Origin: an uncultured Corynebacterium sp.
GTDB lineage: Bacteria; Actinomycetota; Actinomycetes; Mycobacteriales; Mycobacteriaceae
DNA: 52,638 nt
Assembly (NCBI RefSeq): GCF_946223165.1
Contig: NZ_CAMIBP010000017.1
Span: 1-52,638 of the forward strand
Direction of reading: 5' to 3'
Shown: piece after piece, positions 25,520-34,116 of the stretch
Layout of the letters: each line of letters starts with the position of its first letter
Numbering within the stretch: position 1 is the first letter of the stretch
Notes under the pieces: model-generated
Told to the model about the DNA's origin: nothing
The model's input: only the letters and a program-made list of their open reading frames with translations
The model's database searches: none
Made by a program: the position numbers and the translations under genes

Positions 25520-27289
25520 TTAGTGTAGGCCACGCACGCCCGCGCGACGCAACGCAACCCACCACGTTCCGCCCACCACGGCGAATGTGATGAGCGCCGT
25601 GACGTAGATGACCGCCACGGTGTCCGGGGGTAGGCCGAGGCCGCGGGGAAGGACCACAAAACTCATCGGGGCGGAGTAGGCCACGACGGCATTGCGGAAG
25701 AGATGGCGGTTCGCCCACGCCGCCAACGGGAAGACGGCCCAGAGGATGTACCACGGGTGAACGACGGGGAAGAAGACGACGAGCACCAAGGTGGCGACGC
25801 CGAGGCCGCCCACGGGATGGATGCTGCCGCGATAGGTCGCGAACAGCATGCGAATCATGAAGGCGGCGGCGACGAGGACACCTGCGGCGCGGGTGACGCT
25901 GAGAATGGCATCGGTATGATCACCGAGCCCGAGGAGCATTCCGATGAATCCGGTGATGACGCCCACGTCCGTCGAGACCGACAGCCACGACCGAATGGAC
26001 GCGGCGCCGCCCTGGCCCGTGACCCAGCCCAGGCCGATGCCGGTCAGTGCGGTCACCGCGGCGACGGTGACGATGAGGGCGGCGGCTTCTACACCGGCGG
26101 CGAAGGCGATGGCCCGCCACGTGCCGTATCCCCACCGCAAGGCGAGCACTCGGGCCACGGCCATGCCAATAAAGCCCAGTCCGATAAAGCCGGTGACCTT
26201 GACCATGCCGGCGCAGCTGAGCAAGACCGCGGATGCAAGAATGAGCGGCAACCAGTTCCACGTGCCGCGGGCCCCGAGCTTGGAGATACCGCGGAGCCCC
26301 AGCTCCATGCCGCAGAGGACGAACCCCAGCAGGATGGCCTCGTTATGGATGCCGCCGATGAGGTGGAGGATGGACAGCGGGTTGAGGAGCCCGAGCCACA
26401 GCGCCGCGGTGGGGGACACGTGGCAGCGGCGGGCAAGGAGGACGAGCGCCCAACCGGCCGCGACCACTCCGGCGATGGACAGTAGTCGATGGGCGATGAC
26501 GCCGAGGACGATGGAGTCCCCAGTGATGAGACTGACCAGCTCGGCGATGCCGAGGGAGACGGGCCCGTACGGGGAGGGGGAGTTGGCCCAAATGAACGGG
26601 ACGGATCGCGCCAGCACGTTATCGGCGCCGAGGAGCTGCACCGGCCCCGCAGAGTAAGGGTCGAGGCCTTGGCGAACGATGGACCCGTTAGCGAGATAGG
26701 AGTAGATGTCCTGGGTAAACAGCGGCGCCGTCGGGATGAGCGGTATGACCCATCCGGCCCAGGTACGCCACAGCTGATCGACGGTGACCAGCCTTTGGGC
26801 CGTGTGAGTGGCGTGCCCGAGGACGGGTTTCCCGCGCCAGGTCAGCCGCATCTGCGCGCCCACAAAACCGGCCATGAGAACCCACGCGACGACGAGGAGG
26901 GCAATGCCGACGAAGACGAGAGAGCTTGCGGACTGCAGCATGCGCGAGAGCAGGGGGCCCAGCGGGAGGTTGTCGTAGGGGTTGCCCACAACGGGGAGGG
27001 CCCCGGCGCCGAGCCCGCCGAAGGCGATGAGGAGTGCGCCCGCCGTGCCCATCCAGCGTAGGGCGAAAAAGAGCCGGAGCTGACCGATGGTCCGCGGCCC
27101 CGACTCGGCGGCGCGTGCGGCGGCATCGTTGAGCGGCAGGACGTCGAATCTTTCGGCGGATGTTGCCGAGGGGTGGTCCGTTCCGTCCAAGTGAAGCGCG
27201 GACGAGCGAGAGCCGGCGGTGCCCATGCGGGGCAGCTCGTTGCGTACCCCGTCGAGGCCCGCCCGCCAGTTCGTGCGGCGCTTTGTCAT
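25520..27289 (-). CDS. mptB: Alpha-(1->6)-mannopyranosyltransferase MptB
   Basis: Polyprenyl-phosphomannose-dependent GT-C glycosyltransferase that starts the mannan core of lipomannan/lipoarabinomannan in the envelope. The 589 aa protein has a hydrophilic N-terminus of about 75 residues followed by twelve or more hydrophobic segments. The loop after the third segment contains FTQDIYSYLANG, with the acidic residue expected of GT-C enzymes, and PYSAGPVQLLG. It lies between the ABC exporter and divergent sufR, the position of Rv1459c in M. tuberculosis. Assignment rests on this context and the loop motif. Confidence 0.85.
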   Translation of the reverse strand: MTKRRTNWRAGLDGVRNELPRMGTAGSRSSALHLDGTDHPSATSAERFDVLPLNDAAARAAESGPRTIGQLRLFFALRWMGTAGALLIAFGGLGAGALPVVGNPYDNLPLGPLLSRMLQSASSLVFVGIALLVVAWVLMAGFVGAQMRLTWRGKPVLGHATHTAQRLVTVDQLWRTWAGWVIPLIPTAPLFTQDIYSYLANGSIVRQGLDPYSAGPVQLLGADNVLARSVPFIWANSPSPYGPVSLGIAELVSLITGDSIVLGVIAHRLLSIAGVVAAGWALVLLARRCHVSPTAALWLGLLNPLSILHLIGGIHNEAILLGFVLCGMELGLRGISKLGARGTWNWLPLILASAVLLSCAGMVKVTGFIGLGFIGMAVARVLALRWGYGTWRAIAFAAGVEAAALIVTVAAVTALTGIGLGWVTGQGGAASIRSWLSVSTDVGVITGFIGMLLGLGDHTDAILSVTRAAGVLVAAAFMIRMLFATYRGSIHPVGGLGVATLVLVVFFPVVHPWYILWAVFPLAAWANRHLFRNAVVAYSAPMSFVVLPRGLGLPPDTVAVIYVTALITFAVVGGTWWVALRRAGVRGLH

Positions 27290-27437
27290 GACGATCTACT
27301 TTAGCGGCGCACTGCAGCGGGAGGCACGTGAGGCGCGTTATGGCTTCCTCGTCGGCCGCTGTGGAGTGCGTCACGCTGGGGGACGGGGTGCGACACGCCG
27401 TTTACCAGCGTAGGTGGCGATTGGGAATGAATTAGGG

Positions 27438-27449
27438 AACACTAGTGTT
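27438..27449. promoter_or_regulatory. Candidate SufR operator overlapping the suf promoter
   Basis: AACACTAGTGTT is a perfect 12-base palindrome in the mptB/sufR divergent region. It also reads as ACACT-N5-TGTCT, close to the ACACT-N5-TGTGA motif I recall for mycobacterial SufR. A possible -35 TTGGGA (27421-27426) and -10 TAGTGT (27443-27448), 16 bases apart, would be covered by it, which fits repression. Confidence 0.5.
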
Positions 27450-27539
27450 GTCTAAAGATGTGAACCCGCGTTGGTTGTTGGCTACCGGTGGTAGATGCAG
27501 CGACCCACGCCGCAGATGTGTACGGAAGGAGGAAGCAAC

Positions 27540-28295
27540 ATGACACCTCGCGATGACTCAAAGCAGGTCGCACCCACGGCCGCAGCCAGTTCCGTGGGAG
27601 CACTCGGCCGCGAAACGCGGTCGACGGAGGGAGACACCCGCCGCCACATCATGCTTTTGCTTCTCAAGGATGGTCCCGTGACCGCTTCCTACCTGGGTAA
27701 GCGTCTTGGCCTCTCGGCCGCCGGTGTCCGCCGGCACCTAGACATCTTGGTGGAAGACGGATTGACGGAGGTCGCCCAGCGCCGCCCGGCTCAGTCTGGA
27801 GCTGCGGGTGGGCGAGGACGCCCCGCCAAGAGCTTCCGCCTCACAGACTTGGGGCGCGCCCACTTCGGGCACGCCTACGATGAGCTCGCTGCCGATGCCC
27901 TCGATGCCCTCCGGGACGCTGGGGGTACGGATGCAGTGAAGGCGTTTGCGAAAGCTCGCTTTGAGCGCATGCTTGCCGATGTCGTTCCGCTCGTCCGTGA
28001 GGGCGAGGACGTCGAGGAAGCGGCGCAAACGCTGGCTGCAGCGCTCGATGCCCATGGCTACGCGGCCACGGTAACGAACGCGGGGCGAGGGGTGCAGATT
28101 TGTCAGCACCACTGCCCGGTGGCTCACGTTGCTGCGCAGCACCCGGAGCTCTGTGAGGCGGAGCAGGAAGTCTTCGCCGCCCTTTTAGGCAAACACGTGC
28201 AGCCTTTGGCCTCCATCGCGGACGGCCACGGAATCTGCACCACAAATATCCCCATTACACCGGTGAAACACACTAACGAAAGGAGCGCGTCGTGA
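27540..28295 (+). CDS. sufR: Iron-sulfur cluster-sensing repressor SufR
   Basis: ArsR/DeoR-like winged-helix regulator of the SUF operon. The 251 aa protein has an N-terminal helix-turn-helix (about 36-82, YLGKRLGLSAAGVRRHLDIL) and C-terminal Cys188, Cys192, Cys205 and Cys233, candidates for the [4Fe-4S] ligands. An upstream ATG at 27495 is in frame, but GGAAGGAGG just before 27540 decides the start. Its stop overlaps the sufB start by four bases, so regulator and assembly genes are co-transcribed. A palindrome 91 bases upstream may be its operator. Confidence 0.94.
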   Translation: MTPRDDSKQVAPTAAASSVGALGRETRSTEGDTRRHIMLLLLKDGPVTASYLGKRLGLSAAGVRRHLDILVEDGLTEVAQRRPAQSGAAGGRGRPAKSFRLTDLGRAHFGHAYDELAADALDALRDAGGTDAVKAFAKARFERMLADVVPLVREGEDVEEAAQTLAAALDAHGYAATVTNAGRGVQICQHHCPVAHVAAQHPELCEAEQEVFAALLGKHVQPLASIADGHGICTTNIPITPVKHTNERSAS

Positions 28296-29734
28296 CACAG
28301 GCAAGGCCACAGCAGCCGGCTGAGAAGATGACCGATGATCAGATCATTGACTCGATCGGTGCGTACGAATACGGTTGGCATGACTCGGACGAGGCCGGCC
28401 AGGCCGCTCATCGCGGCCTGAGCGAGGACGTCGTCCGCGACATTTCCGCAAAGAAGGGTGAGCCGGAATGGATGCTTGAGTCGCGACTCAAGGCTCTTCG
28501 CGTCTTCAATAAGAAGCCGGTCCCGACCTGGGGCCCGGATCTGTCGGCCATCGACTTCGATAACATTAAGTACTTCGTTCGCTCGACCGAGAAGCAGGCC
28601 CAGACCTGGGACGACCTCCCGGCGGACATTAAGGAAACCTACGACAAGCTGGGCATCCCGGAGGCGGAGAAGAAGCGCCTCGTCTCGGGTGTGGCCGCCC
28701 AGTATGAGTCCGAGGTGGTCTACCACAAGATCCGCGAGGACTTGGAGGCCCAGGGCGTCATCTTTGTTGATACGGACACCGCCGTGCAGGAATACCCGGA
28801 GATCCTCCAGGAGTACTTCGGCACCGTCATCCCGGCCGGCGACAACAAGTTCTCCGCGCTCAACAACGCCTGCTGGTCCGGCGGCTCCTTCGTGTACGTG
28901 CCCAAGGGCGTCCACGTCGACATCCCGCTCCAGGCCTACTTCCGCATCAATACGGAAAACATGGGCCAGTTCGAGCGCACGCTCATCATCGTGGAAGAGG
29001 ACGCCTATGTCCACTACGTTGAGGGTTGCACCGCGCCGATCTACAACTCCGACTCCCTGCACACCGGCGTCATTGAGATTGTCGTGAAGAAGGGCGGTCG
29101 TTGCCGCTACACCACGATCCAGAACTGGTCCACCAACGTCTACAACCTTGTGACTCAGCGTGCCAAGGTGGAAGAGGGCGGCACCATGGAATGGGTCGAC
29201 GGCAACATCGGCTCCAAGGTCACCATGAAGTACCCGTCCTGCTGGCTCACCGGCGAGCACGCCAAGGGCGAGGTCCTCTCCCTGGCGTTCGCGGGTGAGG
29301 GCCAGGTGCAGGACACCGGATCCAAGATGGTCCACATGGCCCCGCACACCTCCTCGTCCATCGTGTCGAAGTCCGTGGCCCGCTCCGGTGGCCGCGCCGC
29401 GTACCGTGGCCTGGTTCAGGTCAACGCCAATGCGGATCACTCCGTGGCCAACGTCGAATGCGACGCCCTGCTCGTGGACAACGTCTCCCGCTCGGACACG
29501 TACCCGTACAACGACATCCGCAACGAGTACGTCACCTTGGGCCATGAGGCCACCGTCTCGCAGGTCTCCGAGGAGCAGCTGTTCTACCTCATGTCCCGCG
29601 GCATCAGCGAGGAAGAAGCCATGGCCATGATCGTCCGCGGCTTCGTCGAGCCGATCGCCAAGGAGCTGCCGATGGAGTACGCCCTCGAACTCAACCGCCT
29701 TATCGAACTGCAGATGGAAGGATCAGTGGGCTAA
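28292..29734 (+). CDS. sufB: Fe-S cluster scaffold subunit SufB
   Basis: Scaffold subunit of the SufBCD complex on which clusters are assembled. The 480 aa protein contains the conserved beta-helix core with NACWSGGSFVYVPKGVHV, VEGCTAPIYNSDSLHTGV and the C-terminal FYLMSRGISEEEAMAMIV. It lacks an intein; mycobacterial sufB often carries one at this locus. The GTG start overlaps the sufR stop (GTGA), and the stop directly abuts the sufD start. Confidence 0.97.
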   Translation: MTQARPQQPAEKMTDDQIIDSIGAYEYGWHDSDEAGQAAHRGLSEDVVRDISAKKGEPEWMLESRLKALRVFNKKPVPTWGPDLSAIDFDNIKYFVRSTEKQAQTWDDLPADIKETYDKLGIPEAEKKRLVSGVAAQYESEVVYHKIREDLEAQGVIFVDTDTAVQEYPEILQEYFGTVIPAGDNKFSALNNACWSGGSFVYVPKGVHVDIPLQAYFRINTENMGQFERTLIIVEEDAYVHYVEGCTAPIYNSDSLHTGVIEIVVKKGGRCRYTTIQNWSTNVYNLVTQRAKVEEGGTMEWVDGNIGSKVTMKYPSCWLTGEHAKGEVLSLAFAGEGQVQDTGSKMVHMAPHTSSSIVSKSVARSGGRAAYRGLVQVNANADHSVANVECDALLVDNVSRSDTYPYNDIRNEYVTLGHEATVSQVSEEQLFYLMSRGISEEEAMAMIVRGFVEPIAKELPMEYALELNRLIELQMEGSVG

Positions 29735-30928
29735 GTGGTAGCCTCCAACGAATTCAACCCGGCTGACGTCACCAAGGGCGATCAGTTCACCTCCTTTAAC
29801 GTGGAGGATTTCCCGGTCCCGCACGGCCGCGACGAGGTGTGGCGCTTCATCGCTCTGCGTAACCTGCGCGGCCTGCACAACGGCGAGTTCGCCCCGGCCA
29901 CCTCACAGATGATCACCGTGACCACCCCGGAGGGCGTCACTACGGAGACCGTCGCGCCTGGCGATGCCCGCCTGGGTACCGCCGGCGCCCCGGCCGATCG
30001 CGTCGCCGCGCAGGCGTGGTGCTCCATGCCTGAGGCACAGATCGTCACCGTGGCCGCTGACGCCCAGGTGACCGATCCCGTGGAGATCACCATCACCGGC
30101 GCCGGCGACGGCGTCACCTCCTTTGGTGCCACCTCGATCCAGGTCGGACACCACGCCGAGGTCACCATCGTGCTCAAGTACGTGGGCTCCGGCACGCACG
30201 CTGACAACGTCGAGTTCGTCATCGGCGACGGCGCTCAGGTCACCGTCGTGGTCGACGCCGCGTGGAATAACGATGCCGTGCACCTGTCTCATCAGGTGGT
30301 CTTGATGGGGCGCGACGCCGTGCTGCGCCACAATACCGCCATCTTCGGCGGCGAGATCGTGCGCATCGTCCCGCGCGTGGCGTTCACCGCCCCGGGCGCT
30401 GACGCCGAGATGCTGGGCGTGTACTTCGCCGACGCGGGCCAGTACTTCGAGAACCGCCTGCTCGTGGACCACTCCGTGCCCTCGTGCCGCTCCCGCGTGT
30501 TCTACAAGGGCGCTCTGCAGGGCCCGACGGCGGCTGAGGCCGCAGCCTCCAAGGACGCCGAGGAGCGCGTCAAGGAAGCGCGTACCTGCTGGGTGGGCGA
30601 TGTCCTTATCCGCCCCAACGCTCAGAAGACGGACACCTACGAAACCAACAACAACCTCATCCTCACCGATGGTGCCCGCGCCGACGCGATTCCCAACCTG
30701 GAGATCCAGACCGGCGAGATCGCTGGCGCCGGCCACGCCGCTACCGTCGGACGCTTCGATGATCTGCACATCTTCTACCTGCAGTCGCGTGGCATCCCCG
30801 AGGCCGAGGCCCGCCGCCTCATCATCCGCGGCTTCTTCTCCGAGGTCATCTCCCGCATCCCGGTCGAGTCCCTGCGCGAGGACCTGGAAGAGCGCGTCGC
30901 CGAAGAACTCGCCAAGATTTCCGCCTAA
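29735..30928 (+). CDS. sufD: Fe-S cluster assembly subunit SufD
   Basis: SufB paralogue and partner in the SufBCD scaffold. The 397 aa protein shows the shared C-terminal layout, AGHAATVGRFDDLHIFYLQSRGI split over two motifs and ARRLIIRGFF, and the histidine at GHAAT expected for cluster assembly at the SufB-SufD interface. It begins with GTG immediately after the sufB TAA, so translation is coupled. Confidence 0.96.
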   Translation: MVASNEFNPADVTKGDQFTSFNVEDFPVPHGRDEVWRFIALRNLRGLHNGEFAPATSQMITVTTPEGVTTETVAPGDARLGTAGAPADRVAAQAWCSMPEAQIVTVAADAQVTDPVEITITGAGDGVTSFGATSIQVGHHAEVTIVLKYVGSGTHADNVEFVIGDGAQVTVVVDAAWNNDAVHLSHQVVLMGRDAVLRHNTAIFGGEIVRIVPRVAFTAPGADAEMLGVYFADAGQYFENRLLVDHSVPSCRSRVFYKGALQGPTAAEAAASKDAEERVKEARTCWVGDVLIRPNAQKTDTYETNNNLILTDGARADAIPNLEIQTGEIAGAGHAATVGRFDDLHIFYLQSRGIPEAEARRLIIRGFFSEVISRIPVESLREDLEERVAEELAKISA

Positions 30929-30965
30929 TCGCCCCGTCGAACGACTGTTAAGAAAGAAACACACT

Positions 30966-31724
30966 ATGTCTACTCTTGAAATCAAGAACCTTCACGCACA
31001 GGTTCTCCCGTCCGACGAGAACTCGGAGCCGAAGGAGATCCTCAAGGGCGTCAACCTCACCATCAACTCCGGCGAGATTCACGCCATCATGGGCCCCAAC
31101 GGCTCCGGCAAGTCCACCCTGTCGTACACCATTGCCGGCCACCCGAAGTACGAGGTGACCGAGGGCGAGGTGCTGCTCGACGGCGAGAACCTCCTCGACA
31201 TGGAGGTGGATGAGCGTGCCCGCGCCGGCCTGTTCCTGGCCATGCAGTACCCGACCGAAATCCCGGGCGTTAAGGTGTCCCAGTTCATGCGCTCCGCCGT
31301 GACCGCAACCCGCGGCGAGGCACCGAAGCTGCGCGAGTGGAACCAGGAGCTCAACGCTGCACGCGAGAACCTGTCCATCGACAAGTCCTTCATTTCCCGC
31401 AACGTCAATGAGGGTTTTTCCGGCGGTGAGAAGAAGCGCCACGAGGTCATGCAGCTGGAGATCCTCAAGCCGAAGTTCGCCGTCATGGATGAGACCGACT
31501 CCGGCCTCGACGTCGACGCCCTGCGCATCGTCTCCGAGGGCATCAACCGCTATGAGCAGGACAACAATGGCGGCGTCCTCCTTATCACGCACTACAAGCG
31601 CATCCTCAACTACGTGAAGCCGGACTTCGTTCACGTCTTCCACGACGGCCGCATCGTCACCACGGGCGACGCCACCCTGGCAGATCAGCTCGAGGCCGAA
31701 GGCTACGAGAAGTTCATCAAGTAA
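30966..31724 (+). CDS. sufC: Fe-S cluster assembly ATPase SufC
   Basis: ABC-type ATPase that drives conformational change in SufBD. The 252 aa protein has Walker A GPNGSGKST (43-51), the SufC-type signature FSGGEKKRHEVMQLE, Walker B FAVMDETDSGLD and H-loop LLITHYKR. The frame is open within sufD, but the ATG at 30966 is preceded by AAGAAAG and gives the family N-terminus MSTLEIKNLH. A hairpin separates it from sufS. Confidence 0.97.
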   Translation: MSTLEIKNLHAQVLPSDENSEPKEILKGVNLTINSGEIHAIMGPNGSGKSTLSYTIAGHPKYEVTEGEVLLDGENLLDMEVDERARAGLFLAMQYPTEIPGVKVSQFMRSAVTATRGEAPKLREWNQELNAARENLSIDKSFISRNVNEGFSGGEKKRHEVMQLEILKPKFAVMDETDSGLDVDALRIVSEGINRYEQDNNGGVLLITHYKRILNYVKPDFVHVFHDGRIVTTGDATLADQLEAEGYEKFIK

Positions 31725-31733
31725 GCACGCAGC

Positions 31734-31761
31734 GGGGCACCGTTCGCCAGAACGGTGCCCC
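31734..31761 (+). terminator. Hairpin between sufC and sufS
   Basis: GGGGCACCGTT (31734-31744) and AACGGTGCCCC (31751-31761) form a perfect 11-base stem with a 6-base loop. No T-run follows (CTCAATTG), so it is probably a partial terminator or an mRNA-processing/stability element within the operon. Confidence 0.6.
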
Positions 31762-31809
31762 CTCAATTGACCTGCGGACGGCGCCCGCGCCGCCCGGGAA
31801 AGAAGATTC

Positions 31810-33057
31810 ATGTCGAACTTTGACGTGAACGCGGTTCGGGAGCAGTTCCCGATCCTGTCGCGCACCGTGCGCGGCGACAAGCCGCTGGTCTACCTCGACT
31901 CCGGGGCCACCTCTCAACGCCCGCTGCCGGTGTGGAAGGCCGAGGAAGCCTTTGTGCTGGGTACCAACGCCCCGGTGCACCGCGGCGCCTACCAGCTGGC
32001 TGAGGAGGCCACGGACGCTTATGAAAGCGCGCGTGACGCTATCGCGGCGTTCGTCGGCGCGCGCGGCGACGAGATCGCGTTCACCAAGAACGCCACGGAG
32101 GCGCTCAACGAGGTGGCCTTTACTCTGGGCGACAAGCGCGCTGGTGATCTCTACGTGGGCGAGGGCGATACCATCGTCATCACCGAGATCGAGCACCACG
32201 CCAACCTCGTGCCTTGGCAGGAGCTGGCTCACCGCACGGGAGCCACGCTGAAGTGGTATAAGTCCACCCCGGACGGCCGCATCGATCTGGACTCCCTGGA
32301 GCTGGATGAGACCGTCAAGGTCGTCGCGTTTACGCACCAGTCCAACGTGACCGGAGCCGTCGCCCCGGTGGAGGAGCTGGTCCGCCGCGCCCGCGCGGCG
32401 GGTGCGCTCGTCGTCCTCGACGCGTGCCAGTCTGTGCCGCACATGCCTGTGGACTTCCACGCACTCGACGTCGACTTCGCGGCCTTCTCCGGCCACAAGA
32501 TGTGCGGCCCGTCAGGCGTGGGCGTGCTCTACGGCAAGGCCGAACACTTGAAGAAGCTGCCGCCGTTCCTCACGGGTGGCTCCATGATCGAGGTCGTCCG
32601 CATGGAGGGCACCACTTTCGCCGAGCCGCCGCAGCGCTTCGAGGCGGGCACCCAGATGACCTCCCAGGTCGTCGGCCTCGGCGCGGCCGTGCAGTTCCTG
32701 TCCGAGATTGGTATGGACAACATCCACGCCCACGAGCAGGAGCTCACCGCCTATGCGCTGGAGAAGCTTCAGGAGATCCCGGGCGTTCATATCTACGGCC
32801 CGACCACGGCTGAGGAGCGCGGCGCCGCCGTGTCCTTCGCTGTGGACGGCATTCATCCGCACGATTTGGGCCAGGTCCTCGATGACCAGGGCGTGTGCAT
32901 CCGCGTTGGCCACCACTGCGCATGGCCGGTACACCGCGCGCTCTCGGCGCAGTCCACCGCGCGCGCCAGCTTCTACCTGTACAACACTCTGGAAGAAGTC
33001 GACGCCCTGGTGGCGGCCGTTTCGTACGCCCGCGAGTTCTTTAAGGTGGGCGAGTAA
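31810..33057 (+). CDS. sufS: Cysteine desulfurase SufS
   Basis: PLP enzyme releasing sulfur from cysteine for cluster assembly. The 415 aa protein has the PLP-binding Lys230 in AAFSGHKMCGPSG and the persulfide-carrying Cys370 in RVGHHCAWPVHRAL, the class II desulfurase pattern. GAAAGAAG lies before the ATG. Its TAA overlaps the sufU ATG by one base. Confidence 0.97.
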   Translation: MSNFDVNAVREQFPILSRTVRGDKPLVYLDSGATSQRPLPVWKAEEAFVLGTNAPVHRGAYQLAEEATDAYESARDAIAAFVGARGDEIAFTKNATEALNEVAFTLGDKRAGDLYVGEGDTIVITEIEHHANLVPWQELAHRTGATLKWYKSTPDGRIDLDSLELDETVKVVAFTHQSNVTGAVAPVEELVRRARAAGALVVLDACQSVPHMPVDFHALDVDFAAFSGHKMCGPSGVGVLYGKAEHLKKLPPFLTGGSMIEVVRMEGTTFAEPPQRFEAGTQMTSQVVGLGAAVQFLSEIGMDNIHAHEQELTAYALEKLQEIPGVHIYGPTTAEERGAAVSFAVDGIHPHDLGQVLDDQGVCIRVGHHCAWPVHRALSAQSTARASFYLYNTLEEVDALVAAVSYAREFFKVGE

Positions 33058-33509
33058 TGAATCTGGACGCCATGTACCAGGACGTCATCCTTGATCACTA
33101 TAAGAACCCGCAGCACGCCGGCCTGCGCGACGAATTCCATGCCGAGGTGCACCACGTCAACCCGTCGTGCGGTGACGAGCTGACTCTGCGCATCCTGCTG
33201 TCCGACGACGGCACGACCGTCAAGGACATCTCCTACGACGCGGAGGGCTGCTCCATTTCGCAGGCTTCCACCTCGGTCATGGCCGAGGAAATCGTGGGCC
33301 AGCCCGTCGAACTCGCCCTGCGCAAGCTGGCCGAGTTCGAAAAGATGGTGACCTCCCGCGGCACGGAGGAGGGCGACGAGGACCTCATTGGTGACGGCGT
33401 CGCTTTCGCCGGCGTGGCGAAGTACCCAGCACGAGTGAAGTGTGCGCTGCTGGGGTGGAAGGCCTTCCAGGCCGCCACCGCGGACGCGCTGACCGAATTG
33501 GAGAAGTAA
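33057..33509 (+). CDS. sufU: Sulfur-transfer protein SufU
   Basis: Zinc protein that accepts persulfide sulfur from SufS and passes it to SufBCD in Gram-positive bacteria. The 150 aa protein has the zinc ligands Cys38, Asp40, Cys65 and Cys129 in PSCGDELTL, EGCSISQAS and KCALLGW, and the insertion typical of SufU rather than IscU. It overlaps sufS by one base and abuts sufT. Confidence 0.96.
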   Translation: MNLDAMYQDVILDHYKNPQHAGLRDEFHAEVHHVNPSCGDELTLRILLSDDGTTVKDISYDAEGCSISQASTSVMAEEIVGQPVELALRKLAEFEKMVTSRGTEEGDEDLIGDGVAFAGVAKYPARVKCALLGWKAFQAATADALTELEK

Positions 33510-33959
33510 ATGAGCGACGAGCTTATCGAGCCGTACCAGGACGAGAACGCGTCCTTCGACGGCGGGGGAGAGATCCCCACCCAGACCGAGGCCCAACAGG
33601 CCAAGGCCTTCGACGTGGCCGAATACATGCGTGATGTCATCGACCCGGAGCTCGGCATTAACGTCGTCGATCTCGGCCTCGTGTACGACATCTGGTTCAC
33701 CGAGGAACCCAAGGCCGGGGCGGACAGCGCAGATGACGCCGCGGACGCCACCAAGGAGATCGTCAACATCAACATGACGCTGACCTCCCCGGCCTGCCCA
33801 CTCACCGACGTCATCGGCGAGCAGATTGATGACGCCGTGGTGGGCAACAAGCTAGCCGACGAGGTCCGCATCAACTGGGTGTGGATGCCGCCGTGGGGCC
33901 CGAACATGATTACTGAGGAGGGCCGCGAAATGCTCCAGGCCCTTGGCTTCGCGGTCTAA
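33510..33959 (+). CDS. sufT: SufT, DUF59/MIP18-family Fe-S maturation factor
   Basis: Accessory protein of Fe-S cluster maturation. The 149 aa protein has the DUF59 core VIDPELGINVVDLGLVYDI and TLTSPACPLTDVIGEQ with the conserved cysteine, then WMPPWGPNMI. A short extra acidic/alanine loop (ADSADDAADATKE) sits in the middle of the domain. It starts right after the sufU stop and ends the suf operon. Confidence 0.93.
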   Translation: MSDELIEPYQDENASFDGGGEIPTQTEAQQAKAFDVAEYMRDVIDPELGINVVDLGLVYDIWFTEEPKAGADSADDAADATKEIVNINMTLTSPACPLTDVIGEQIDDAVVGNKLADEVRINWVWMPPWGPNMITEEGREMLQALGFAV

Positions 33960-34024
33960 GAACCGCGACCGTCCACGAACGCTCGCACACCGTAAAAGAA
34001 CAGGCGCTTGTGAGCCGACCACCC

Positions 34025-34065
34025 GCTCCTGCCCCACGGCACGGGACTTTCGGCAGGGCAGGAGC
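34025..34065 (+). terminator. Inverted repeat after sufT, upstream of the ABC-F gene
   Basis: GCTCCTGCCC (34025-34034) pairs perfectly with GGGCAGGAGC (34056-34065) around a 21-base loop. It probably ends suf operon transcription, though the T-run is poor; the next gene has its own possible promoter just downstream. Confidence 0.5.
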
Positions 34066-34102
34066 TACCTCGAGCGGTTAGAGCCGGTCGATACCCAGTT
34101 GA

Positions 34103-34108
34103 TACACT
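34103..34108 (+). promoter_or_regulatory. Candidate -10 element of a leaderless ABC-F transcript
   Basis: TACACT ends 8 bases before the GTG at 34117, and no ribosome-binding site is present before that GTG. Transcription starting at or beside the GTG is plausible. The TTAGAG hexamer at 34078-34083 is a weak -35 at an unusually long spacing. Confidence 0.4.
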
Positions 34109-34116
34109 GTTTCCTC

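Noticed and set aside
28292..29734. Intein in sufB, as seen in some mycobacteria
   Set aside because: The frame is 480 codons and shows the uninterrupted family motifs, so no intein is present.
31734..31761. sufC-sufS hairpin as a full operon terminator
   Set aside because: No T-run, and sufS, sufU and sufT continue with a strict operon layout; kept only as a partial or processing element.
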